From positions 1 through 7,924 of the forward strand of contig CALYBF010000061.1 in NCBI GenBank assembly GCA_944393755.1: a stretch of 7,924 nucleotides of DNA. Reading direction: 5' to 3'. Shown piece after piece: positions 1 to 5,746 of this stretch. The notes beneath the pieces are model-generated. The model did not search any database. It saw nothing but the letters and a program-made list of their open reading frames with translations, and had not been told where the DNA came from. A program made the position numbers and the translations under genes. How positions within the stretch are numbered: the first letter of the stretch is position 1; every line of letters starts with the position of its first letter. This DNA is from an uncultured Clostridia bacterium. Its GTDB lineage: Bacteria; Bacillota; Clostridia; TANB77; CAG-508.

Positions 1-106
1 AATAATTTAATATATTATAAACTTTATTTACGTGCCATTTTATTTCTTTTATTATCTTTTCTTGTGTTTCATTTAATAATAAATCAAAAGTAAATGTTAG
101 TTTCAT
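1..106 (-). CDS. Probable TnpB/OrfB-type (IS200/IS605) protein, N-terminal fragment cut by window edge
   Basis: Only the first 35 codons are present; the gene continues beyond position 1. The ATG at 106-104 has a very strong ribosome binding site (GGAGGTGA, 118-111) at good spacing. The peptide begins MKLTFTFDLL and includes a KWHVNKVYNILNY stretch. This fits the start of TnpB/OrfB proteins: a short beta strand, a segment like 'ETQEKIIKE' where many members have 'EQE', then an aromatic 'W..NK.YN..NY' helix. TnpB proteins are RNA-guided nucleases of IS200/IS605 and IS607 elements. The RuvC-like and zinc-finger parts that would prove the assignment are outside the window. It reads away from the Nudix gene on the same strand and has its own promoter, consistent with an independent mobile element. 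The family call rests on pattern memory of a short segment, so another small-domain protein cannot be excluded. Confidence 0.5.
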   Translation of the reverse strand, partial: MKLTFTFDLLLNETQEKIIKEIKWHVNKVYNILNY

Positions 107-131
107 CTCTTCACCTCCAATCTACTTTTTA

Positions 132-160
132 TTTATATCATACAAAACAAATTTTTGCAA
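132..160 (-). promoter_or_regulatory. Putative sigma-A promoter of the edge tnpB-like gene
   Basis: A -35-like TTGCAA (160-155) is separated by 17 bp from a -10-like TATAAA (137-132). The -10 ends 25 bp before the ATG at 106, leaving room for a short leader carrying the GGAGGTGA site. The -35 falls inside the 149-180 inverted repeat. In such AT-rich DNA this match could arise by chance, so confidence is moderate. Confidence 0.4.
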
Positions 161-180
161 GCAGTTTTAAGTAAAAATTT
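149..180 (-). repeat. AT-only inverted repeat downstream of the Nudix gene
   Basis: The arms AAATTTTT (149-156) and AAAAATTT (173-180) are perfect 8-bp complements around a 16-nt loop. The repeat lies 11 bp past the Nudix stop codon. It may be a weak terminator-like structure or part of the end of the neighbouring mobile element. There is no GC in the stem and no long minus-strand U-run after it, so neither role is secure. Confidence 0.25.
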
Positions 181-190
181 ATTTTTTGCT

Positions 191-661
191 TTATTTTAAA
201 ACAATTTGCTTTACTTTCCTAATATCTAAAATATCTAGTGGATAACTAATATTATTTTTTATATTATAAATAATATTCTCAAAACCGTCTCCACCTCTTA
301 TATCTTCTTTTGGTAATTTTTCCATTTCTTCTATTGTAAACCATTTAACATTTTTGATTTCATTTTCCCTATAATCTAATTGTTTTTTATCTTCTAAAAA
401 GCCATTAAAATAAATAATTAATAAAACACCTTTATTTGTAACATAATTTTGAATAAGTAAAATACTATTTACATTTATTTTAAAACCTGTCTCTTCTAAA
501 ACTTCTCTTATTACCGCTTCTTTTACATCTTCATCTATTTTTAATTTTCCACCTGGTAAGTCCCATAAGTTTTCTACTTCTTTTTTATTTTCTTGTACCA
601 TTAAAATTTTATCTTCGTTTTTTACACAAGCAGAACAAATAATATTAATACATTTTTCCAT
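191..661 (-). CDS. Nudix hydrolase (MutT-like)
   Basis: This 156-residue protein is the usual length for a single-domain Nudix enzyme. It has a complete Nudix box, GX5EX7REUXEEXGU, at residues 38-60: G38, E44, R52-E53, E56-E57, G59 and F60. It is preceded by the common 'LWDLPGG' strand at 32-38. The conserved glutamates bind Mg2+, and the family cleaves nucleoside diphosphates linked to another moiety, such as oxidised dNTPs, NDP-sugars or dinucleotides. The substrate cannot be read from the sequence. The ATG at 661-659 lies 8 bp after the rsgA stop, and a weak AGGTG site overlaps that stop, so the gene is probably translated from the rsgA message and ends the operon. There is no signal peptide or membrane segment, so it should be cytosolic. 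A role in pyrophosphate-nucleotide turnover next to the RelA/SpoT homologue is inference only. Confidence 0.9.
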   Translation of the reverse strand: MEKCINIICSACVKNEDKILMVQENKKEVENLWDLPGGKLKIDEDVKEAVIREVLEETGFKINVNSILLIQNYVTNKGVLLIIYFNGFLEDKKQLDYRENEIKNVKWFTIEEMEKLPKEDIRGGDGFENIIYNIKNNISYPLDILDIRKVKQIVLK

Positions 662-669
662 AAAAACAC

Positions 670-1713
670 CTACTTTTCATCTTTTATTATATCTTCTAAA
701 ATTCTAATATAACTATCATATCTAGCTTTACTAATAATACCTTTTTGCACAGCTTGTTTCACTATACAATCTTCTATTTTTTCTTTATAATGTAAACAAT
801 TAGAATACTTACAATTTCCTTCTAGACTTTTAAATTCTTGGAAATATTCTTTTATTTCGTTTTTATTAAAATTTGAAACATCTAAACTCCTTATCCCTGG
901 AGTATCAATAATTGATGAGTTTTTATCCCATATATAATATCTAGAAGATGTTGTTGTATGTCTTCCTTTTAAACTTTTTTTACTTGTATGTGAGGTTTTT
1001 ACTTTCTCTATCCCAATTAACAAATTAGTTAGTGATGACTTACCAACACCACTATGCCCAAGAAAAATAGCTTGCTTTCCTCTTAAAATACTTTTAAGTT
1101 CTTCTATTCCTGTACAATTTATAGTTGATGTTTCTATTACTGGAACTTTTATTTTTCTATATACATCTAATATTTTTTCTTCTTCATTTGTCTTCAAATC
1201 AGCTTTATTTAAACATATTACACAATCTATATGATTTTCTTGTAAAATTAATAAATATCTATCAATTAATTTTTGGTGTAATGGTGGCTCTTTTGCAGAT
1301 ACAACAATTACTGCTATATCAACGTTTGCCGCGATATTATTTCTTATACCTATGTCATCTTTTTTTGAACTATCTTTTTTAATTCTTGATAACAAATTCT
1401 TTCTTTCTATAAGATTTTCTATATAATATTCGTTTAACTTGTTTTGTTTTATTGTTACTACATCACCTGGAAATATAATTTTATTACAAGGAGCATTTAT
1501 TCCTTTTCTTAAATGTGCTTTTATTAGCTCATTATCAAAAAGTATAATAGCTTCACTATATTTTGTTTCTATAACTATTCCTGTACTTTCATTAGTATTT
1601 TTTATAATAAAATCTTCATATTGATTTATTGTATTTGTATTTGATTTTGCTTTTTTCTTTTCTTCTATGTGTCTTTTTGTATATGTACTTTTATATCTAT
1701 TATAATGTGGCAT
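670..1713 (-). CDS. rsgA: Ribosome small subunit-dependent GTPase A (RsgA/YloQ)
   Basis: RsgA is a circularly permuted GTPase that acts in late 30S subunit maturation and hydrolyses GTP when bound to the small subunit. In this 347-residue protein the GTPase motifs appear in the permuted order: G4 NKAD (169-172), G1/P-loop GHSGVGKSS (219-227), the G2 region KGRHTTT (249-255) and G3 DTPG (270-273). An OB-fold-like region (about 40-105) precedes them. A C-terminal zinc knuckle follows with C301, C306, H308 and C316, and the family-typical 'A...G.I...RY.SY' helix. The spacing H308-X7-C316 is longer than the X5 I recall in most members. The first roughly 35 residues are a basic extension (many K and R) beyond the common length of about 290-300. 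The ATG at 1713 has AAGGAG (1725-1720) 6 nt upstream. The Nudix gene follows after 8 bp. A perfect TATAAT box (1744-1739) may give this pair some independent expression. Confidence 0.95.
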   Translation of the reverse strand: MPHYNRYKSTYTKRHIEEKKKAKSNTNTINQYEDFIIKNTNESTGIVIETKYSEAIILFDNELIKAHLRKGINAPCNKIIFPGDVVTIKQNKLNEYYIENLIERKNLLSRIKKDSSKKDDIGIRNNIAANVDIAVIVVSAKEPPLHQKLIDRYLLILQENHIDCVICLNKADLKTNEEEKILDVYRKIKVPVIETSTINCTGIEELKSILRGKQAIFLGHSGVGKSSLTNLLIGIEKVKTSHTSKKSLKGRHTTTSSRYYIWDKNSSIIDTPGIRSLDVSNFNKNEIKEYFQEFKSLEGNCKYSNCLHYKEKIEDCIVKQAVQKGIISKARYDSYIRILEDIIKDEK

Positions 1714-1738
1714 TTATAACTCCTTTTGTTTTTTCTTT

Positions 1739-1769
1739 ATTATACTATATTTTCTTTGTTTTTTGTTAT
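1739..1769 (-). promoter_or_regulatory. Possible internal promoter for rsgA-nudix
   Basis: A perfect -10 TATAAT (1744-1739) sits 25 bp before the rsgA ATG. The best upstream -35 candidate, ATAACA (1769-1764), is poor and needs a 19-bp spacer, so the promoter would be weak. The 118-bp gap from the preceding stop codon is unusually long for this cluster, which makes an internal start plausible. The rest of the gap (about 1750-1830) is an almost pure purine A/G run on the transcribed sense strand, with no hairpin that would stop upstream transcription. Confidence 0.35.
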
Positions 1770-1830
1770 ATTTTAGTTATCTTTTTTATTCTTTTTTGTT
1801 TTTTATTTTTCTTTTTTCTTTTTTCTCTTT

Positions 1831-3528
1831 TCATTTCTCCACATAAGCCTTCTCAATACTATTTAAATTGTCTAAACTATTTAAAATATTAAGTAAGCAG
1901 TCTTTAGGTTTTATTTGAGCAATTACTTTGATATATGCTTTTTCTTTATCAACTTCTGCTTCTAAGTTTTCAATATTAACCTTGTTTTTAGAAAAAACAT
2001 TAGTAATATCTAAAGCAAGGTTATCTCTGTCTTTAGCAACTATTTTAAAAGTCTTTATTTTAATATTTTTATCTTTATTTTTATTTAAAATTTTCATAAT
2101 ATTAGTCTTAGCTTTTGCAGTCTTAACTTCTTTTAACCACTCTTCTTGGAAATTAGTTTCTTTTTTACCTATTTCAATTTCAACAATATTACCAGTCTTT
2201 AATTTAGTAATAAATGGCATTGAAATACTGTTTATTATACACCTATTTATGTGATTACCAATACTTGTATGAATAGAATAAGCAAAATCAATAGCAGTTG
2301 AGTCTTTTGGTAAAACTTTGATATCACCTTTTGGGGTAAACACATATATCTCATCATCTAATATTTCATCTTTTAAAGTTTTAAGAAAACCTTTTGGGTC
2401 TTTTACCATTTTTTCTAATTCTAAACTATCATAAATTCCAGATAAATTTTCTTTAAAATTAGTTTCATCTTGTTTTTCTCCATAATAATTAAAATATGGA
2501 AAATAAGCTGTTATTCCATATTTATCTATTTTATCCATAATAAAAGTACAAATTTCTAATTCAAAAATAATACCATTTTCACCAAGTACAATTTCTTCTA
2601 TTGCTTGGTATTTATTATTTTTAGGTATAGCAATAAAATCTTTAAAACTCCCTGGTAAGAAAAAATACATCTTATTTATTATACCAAGTATTTTATAACA
2701 ATCTTGTTTTTTATTTGTAATTATTTTTATACGAAATAAGTCTTTTATTTCATCAAAATTAATGTTATTTTCAGTTATATTTTTATAGACACAATATAAA
2801 CTCTTAGTATCTATCATCACATTTGGGAAAATTCTTTGTTTTTTTAACTCCAGCTCAATTTTATATTTTGTTTTCTTTAGTAATTCATTATTGCTAGTTA
2901 TTTTCTTATTTACCCTATCTTTTATATTTATATATTCTTCTGGATATAAATATTTAAAAGCTCCATCTTCCAACTTTACTTTCATATCATACATACCAAG
3001 TTTATTAGCAATAGGAGCATATAATTCAATTGTTTCTTTGCTAATTGCTATTTGTCTATCTCTTTTTAAATGTTCTAGAGTCATTATATTGTGTAATCTA
3101 TCTGCTAATTTTAAAATAATAACTCTAATATCTTTTTCCATAGCAATAAACATTTTCTTGTAATTTTCTGCTTTTGTTTTCTCCGTTGTTTTAAATAAAA
3201 TACTAAGTTTAGTTACACCTTCAACTATATTTGCAATATCAGTTCCAAACAATTCTTTAATATCGTTATATGTACTATCTGTATCTTCAACCACATCATG
3301 AAGAAGTGCAGCACATATAGTTTCTGTATCTAAGCCCAGTTTTGCTAATATATATGCTACATTTAAGGGATGAATAATATATGGTTCACCAGATTTTCTT
3401 TTCTGGTTTTTATGTTTTTCTTTTGCATATTTATATGCTTTTATTATCTTATTTTTATTTATATTTCTGTTTTTCATTTTAGAAATATAAATTATATCTC
3501 TAATATTTACATCTTTAGTATTATCCAT
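1831..3528 (-). CDS. rsh: Long RelA/SpoT homologue: intact HD (p)ppGpp hydrolase, degenerate synthetase, TGS and ACT
   Basis: Numbered from the ATG at 3528 (565 aa), the N-terminal HD domain (about 25-178) keeps every hydrolase residue I know from the streptococcal Rel enzyme: R44, H53, H77-D78, E81-D82, and D143/N147 in LADRLHN. It should remove pyrophosphate from (p)ppGpp with Mn2+. The following synthetase-like domain (about 228-345) aligns well but has changed at hallmark sites. The 'RxKxxxS' ATP-binding stretch reads DTKSLYC (R to D, S to C), 'YQSLHT' reads YQAIEE (H to E), and 'QIRT' reads EICT (R to C). The Mg-ligand Asp (D263), a Tyr (Y307) and an acidic residue near 323 persist. A TGS domain (about 392-453, VFTPKGD, DFAYSIHT) and a C-terminal ACT domain (about 492-565, DRDNLALDIT) follow. 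Only about 40 residues separate TGS from ACT, so the helical and zinc-finger segments of typical 720-740-residue Rel are absent. I infer a hydrolase-only enzyme. The ATG at 3549 is in frame but lacks a ribosome binding site. Confidence 0.9.
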   Translation of the reverse strand: MDNTKDVNIRDIIYISKMKNRNINKNKIIKAYKYAKEKHKNQKRKSGEPYIIHPLNVAYILAKLGLDTETICAALLHDVVEDTDSTYNDIKELFGTDIANIVEGVTKLSILFKTTEKTKAENYKKMFIAMEKDIRVIILKLADRLHNIMTLEHLKRDRQIAISKETIELYAPIANKLGMYDMKVKLEDGAFKYLYPEEYINIKDRVNKKITSNNELLKKTKYKIELELKKQRIFPNVMIDTKSLYCVYKNITENNINFDEIKDLFRIKIITNKKQDCYKILGIINKMYFFLPGSFKDFIAIPKNNKYQAIEEIVLGENGIIFELEICTFIMDKIDKYGITAYFPYFNYYGEKQDETNFKENLSGIYDSLELEKMVKDPKGFLKTLKDEILDDEIYVFTPKGDIKVLPKDSTAIDFAYSIHTSIGNHINRCIINSISMPFITKLKTGNIVEIEIGKKETNFQEEWLKEVKTAKAKTNIMKILNKNKDKNIKIKTFKIVAKDRDNLALDITNVFSKNKVNIENLEAEVDKEKAYIKVIAQIKPKDCLLNILNSLDNLNSIEKAYVEK

Positions 3529-3538
3529 ACAGTATTTT

Positions 3539-3543
3539 CTCCT
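3539..3543 (-). promoter_or_regulatory. Ribosome binding site that fixes the RelA/SpoT start and overlaps the upstream stop
   Basis: AGGAG (3543-3539) shares its first two bases with the TAG stop of the radical SAM gene (3544-3542). It lies 10 nt before the ATG at 3528. The alternative in-frame ATG at 3549 overlaps the radical SAM reading frame and has no such site upstream. The arrangement predicts translational coupling of the two genes. Confidence 0.7.
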
Positions 3544-4594
3544 ATCCATATTTTACTTTGCTAGAATAATATCTACAAACATTATGTAATAATTCCTTAT
3601 CAATTAAAAACTCTTTACCATTTTTTCCAATAGATGAGTTTTTGACTTTACTATCTAAGCATTTACTACAAGCTAGGCAATTATTATTTTCACTATTTAA
3701 TATTTTTGGTTCTTCTTTTTCCAAATCAAATGTAAAACTAGGAACAATCTCTGATAAAACAGGACAAAATGTGGCTTTTAGTCCATCTTCTTGCATCCAT
3801 ATTTGTAAACCTTTTCCACCATTTTGACAATAAACCTTATTTTCAGTTTTATAAACATCATATTCTTTATTATCTAAAAATATTTTAGGTATTTTAATTT
3901 TCAAGTCATTTCTAATTGCTATTTTATTTATATCATTAACAATTTTAACCCATTTTCTTGGGGTTACGTGTTCTAGTTTAATATCTCTTCCTTGTAAACT
4001 TTCAAAACTACCTGCGTGAAATGTAAACCATTTTATTCCTAATTTTGAATAATAATTAATAATATCTTTATAATCATCTTGGTTAATTTGCCATACAGTT
4101 GGCTGAATTTTAACAATTATATTTTTATCCAAACAATATTTTATTGCTTCATTTATCTCATCTAAGTTTATATTTTTTGTTCCTTTTAAATATTGTAATT
4201 TTTCATCATTAATTGTATCAACACTGTAACTTATATAATTTATATCTTTAGACTCTATTCCTTCTGTTAATATTTTTATAACCTCTTCTCCATTATATCC
4301 TGATGTTGAAAACATTACTTTTTTCCCACTTTTTATAAATTCTTTTGCAGCTTCATTACAAAACTTAGTATCTACAGAGACATCTGGGTTTCCTAATATA
4401 TATGCATTTTTTAAATTTGGTAATTTTTCTATTATAGTTTTTATTTGTTTTATATTTCCTTGGTAATCTTTGTGTTTTTTACCATAGCTTTCCTGTGTAC
4501 AACCAATACAAGAACATGTACACCTTTTTCTTCCATAAGTTCCTGTATATAAGGTTAGTTCCTCAACATCATCTAATAAACTATTCTTGTCCAT
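3542..4594 (-). CDS. Radical SAM protein with SPASM-like C-terminus, substrate unknown
   Basis: The 350-residue protein has the radical SAM cluster signature CX3CX2C at C25, C29 and C32, within a run that also holds C27 (CTCSCIGC). These cysteines should bind the [4Fe-4S] cluster that cleaves S-adenosylmethionine. The residue before C32 is Gly rather than the usual aromatic. Later barrel elements include GNPD (68-71), at the place of the usual GGE/GGEP motif, and the ISYSVDT strand (121-127). The C-terminus contains C256 followed by a 'GG...I..DG' stretch to C277, then CLACSKC (C306, C309, C312) and C340. This resembles a SPASM or twitch domain binding auxiliary iron-sulphur clusters, as in peptide-modifying and anaerobic-maturase enzymes. 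No precursor peptide gene is visible nearby. The ATG at 4594 has AGGAGG (4605-4600) 5 nt upstream. It is the first gene after a terminator, so a promoter is expected at about 4626-4655, but only a weak match (TTGTTC, 18 bp, CATAAA) is seen there. Confidence 0.85.
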   Translation of the reverse strand: MDKNSLLDDVEELTLYTGTYGRKRCTCSCIGCTQESYGKKHKDYQGNIKQIKTIIEKLPNLKNAYILGNPDVSVDTKFCNEAAKEFIKSGKKVMFSTSGYNGEEVIKILTEGIESKDINYISYSVDTINDEKLQYLKGTKNINLDEINEAIKYCLDKNIIVKIQPTVWQINQDDYKDIINYYSKLGIKWFTFHAGSFESLQGRDIKLEHVTPRKWVKIVNDINKIAIRNDLKIKIPKIFLDNKEYDVYKTENKVYCQNGGKGLQIWMQEDGLKATFCPVLSEIVPSFTFDLEKEEPKILNSENNNCLACSKCLDSKVKNSSIGKNGKEFLIDKELLHNVCRYYSSKVKYG

Positions 4595-4652
4595 AAATAC
4601 CTCCTAAACTTTTTTCTTGTAATAGTTTATGAAGGTTATTTGTTTTTTAGAA

Positions 4653-4690
4653 CAAAAAAATAAGATTTTAGTAAAAAACTAAAACCTTAT
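4653..4690 (-). terminator. Intrinsic terminator of the GGDEF gene
   Basis: Read on the minus strand, a 13-bp stem (arms 4690-4678 and 4672-4660, one G-U wobble) closes a 5-nt loop and is followed directly by seven Us (4660-4654). It begins 24 bp after the GGDEF stop codon. It separates the GGDEF unit from the radical SAM operon. Confidence 0.85.
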
Positions 4691-4714
4691 ATATTTTTAT
4701 TATTTATATTTTAA

Positions 4715-5638
4715 TTATTTTCTTTTATCAATTGCATAACTGCTTCCCATAACAGATTTAGCTGCGTGTTTTACTTGTGCCCCTACTTCTCCTATTTCTA
4801 GTATGTTATGGAATCTTCCAACATCTGCAACAACAACACCTACAGATAAAGAAGTTAATGGGAATTGTTCTATTATTCCTTTTCTATTTGCTACTTCTAT
4901 ATAGCCTTTCTCTAAATCTTCATCTGTAAAGTATTTTCCTACATTATTATCAAAATATGAGATTATATTTTGACATAATTTTTCACAATTTGTACCAGGT
5001 ACAATTGCTACAAAATCATCTCCACCAATATGTCCTACAAATGTATTTTCAATTTCATCACTATGTACTGAAGAAATTATTGTGTCAGCCGTAAATTCTA
5101 TTATTTGGTCTCCTTTTAAGAAACCATATACATCATTATAAGCTTTAAAGTTATCTAAGTCTAAATACAAAACTGAGAAAGGTTCTTTTCTTTCTAATCT
5201 TTTCTTTAATTCTGCGTGTATTTGTACATTACCTGGAAGCCCTGTTAATGGGCTTACTACCCTGTTACTTGCAAGTAATCTATTTAAATTTTTAACCGTA
5301 TAATAGAGATATTCTTCATCTACTGGTTTTTTTATAAAATATTCTACAGACTCTCTCAAAATTCTTACTCTATGTTCTCTTGAACCTTTTGATGATACTA
5401 CAATTACTGGTGTTATATAGTTATCCTCATCTTTTCTAATTTTTCTACATAAATCTATTACATCTCTATCTATTGCGTCTTCGTTTATAACAATTAATGC
5501 TGGTATGTTTTTTAACGCAATATCTATTTGTGCTGTTTTTACGCTAATAAATTTATATTCTGGATCATTTTTAAATAATTCTCTAAATATCACAATTGAA
5601 GAATCATCATCATCAATTATATAAATTTCTTGTACCAT
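4715..5638 (-). CDS. Receiver-like plus GGDEF (diguanylate cyclase-type) protein, phosphoacceptor Asp replaced by Asn
   Basis: From the ATG at 5638 the protein has 307 residues. The N-terminal CheY-like receiver (about 3-120) has the acidic cluster DDDD (9-12), a Ser pair (82-83) and the KP pair (K104). However, the strand that should end in the phosphoacceptor Asp reads IVINED, placing N52 at that position. The C-terminal GGDEF domain (about 130-300) starts with PLTGLPGN (130-137), has the metal/substrate stretch DLDNFKAYND (160-169) and the active-site loop GGDDF (205-209), then SLSVGV. GGDEF domains join two GTP into c-di-GMP. The E-to-D change in the signature loop is conservative, and from memory a clade with 'GHIGGDDF' exists, so activity is plausible but unproven. 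No RxxD inhibitory site precedes the loop. An AAGGAG site (5650-5645) lies 6 nt before this ATG. A TTG 39 bp further upstream is in frame but overlaps the leader. The gene has its own promoter and terminator, so it is probably monocistronic. Confidence 0.9.
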   Translation of the reverse strand: MVQEIYIIDDDDSSIVIFRELFKNDPEYKFISVKTAQIDIALKNIPALIVINEDAIDRDVIDLCRKIRKDEDNYITPVIVVSSKGSREHRVRILRESVEYFIKKPVDEEYLYYTVKNLNRLLASNRVVSPLTGLPGNVQIHAELKKRLERKEPFSVLYLDLDNFKAYNDVYGFLKGDQIIEFTADTIISSVHSDEIENTFVGHIGGDDFVAIVPGTNCEKLCQNIISYFDNNVGKYFTDEDLEKGYIEVANRKGIIEQFPLTSLSVGVVVADVGRFHNILEIGEVGAQVKHAAKSVMGSSYAIDKRK

Positions 5639-5666
5639 TTTTTTCTCCTTATTTTTTATTAAACTA

Positions 5667-5696
5667 ATTATATACAAAGCTGTACATAAATTTCAA
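5667..5696 (-). promoter_or_regulatory. Sigma-A promoter of the GGDEF gene
   Basis: A -35 TTGAAA (5696-5691) and a perfect -10 TATAAT (5672-5667) are separated by 18 bp. The -10 lies 28 bp before the ATG at 5638 and upstream of the AAGGAG site. It is the best promoter match in the window. The spacer contains the palindrome TGTACA, which could bind a regulator, but nothing else supports that. Confidence 0.7.
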
Positions 5697-5746
5697 GTAT
5701 TTTTATTTTTTTTCTTCGTATTTTTTTTATTATTTTCTTTATCTTT

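Noticed and set aside
149..180. Inverted repeat as a proven IS200/IS605 left end
   Set aside because: The arms are AT-only and no cleavage site or second end can be seen in this window, so it is recorded only as a repeat.
1125..1892. Three plus-strand reading frames (1125-1382, 1439-1624, 1629-1892) that look like hydrophobic small membrane proteins
   Set aside because: They are complements of Lys/Asn-rich codons in rsgA and the A-rich leader, rich in Phe/Leu/Ile/Tyr for that reason, with no ribosome binding sites and no family resemblance.
3529..3549. ATG at 3549 as the start of the RelA/SpoT homologue
   Set aside because: No ribosome binding site precedes it and it overlaps the upstream gene. 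The ATG at 3528 has AGGAG at 10 nt, and its numbering matches the known Rel catalytic positions.
1928..3564. Plus-strand reading frames opposite the RelA/SpoT gene (1928-2254, 2891-3163, 3370-3564)
   Set aside because: They lie opposite a gene with strong domain matches and are compositional shadows without start signals.
3642..3827. 61-codon plus-strand frame considered as a precursor peptide for the radical SAM enzyme
   Set aside because: It lies antisense inside the radical SAM gene, has no ribosome binding site and no leader/core pattern.
4595..4714. Possible small RNA or precursor peptide gene between the GGDEF and radical SAM genes
   Set aside because: The 120-bp gap is filled by the terminator and the radical SAM leader. 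No reading frame with a ribosome binding site is present.
5639..5677. TTG start adding 13 residues to the GGDEF protein
   Set aside because: It has no ribosome binding site and would place the start almost on the -10 box. The ATG at 5638 has AAGGAG at 6 nt.
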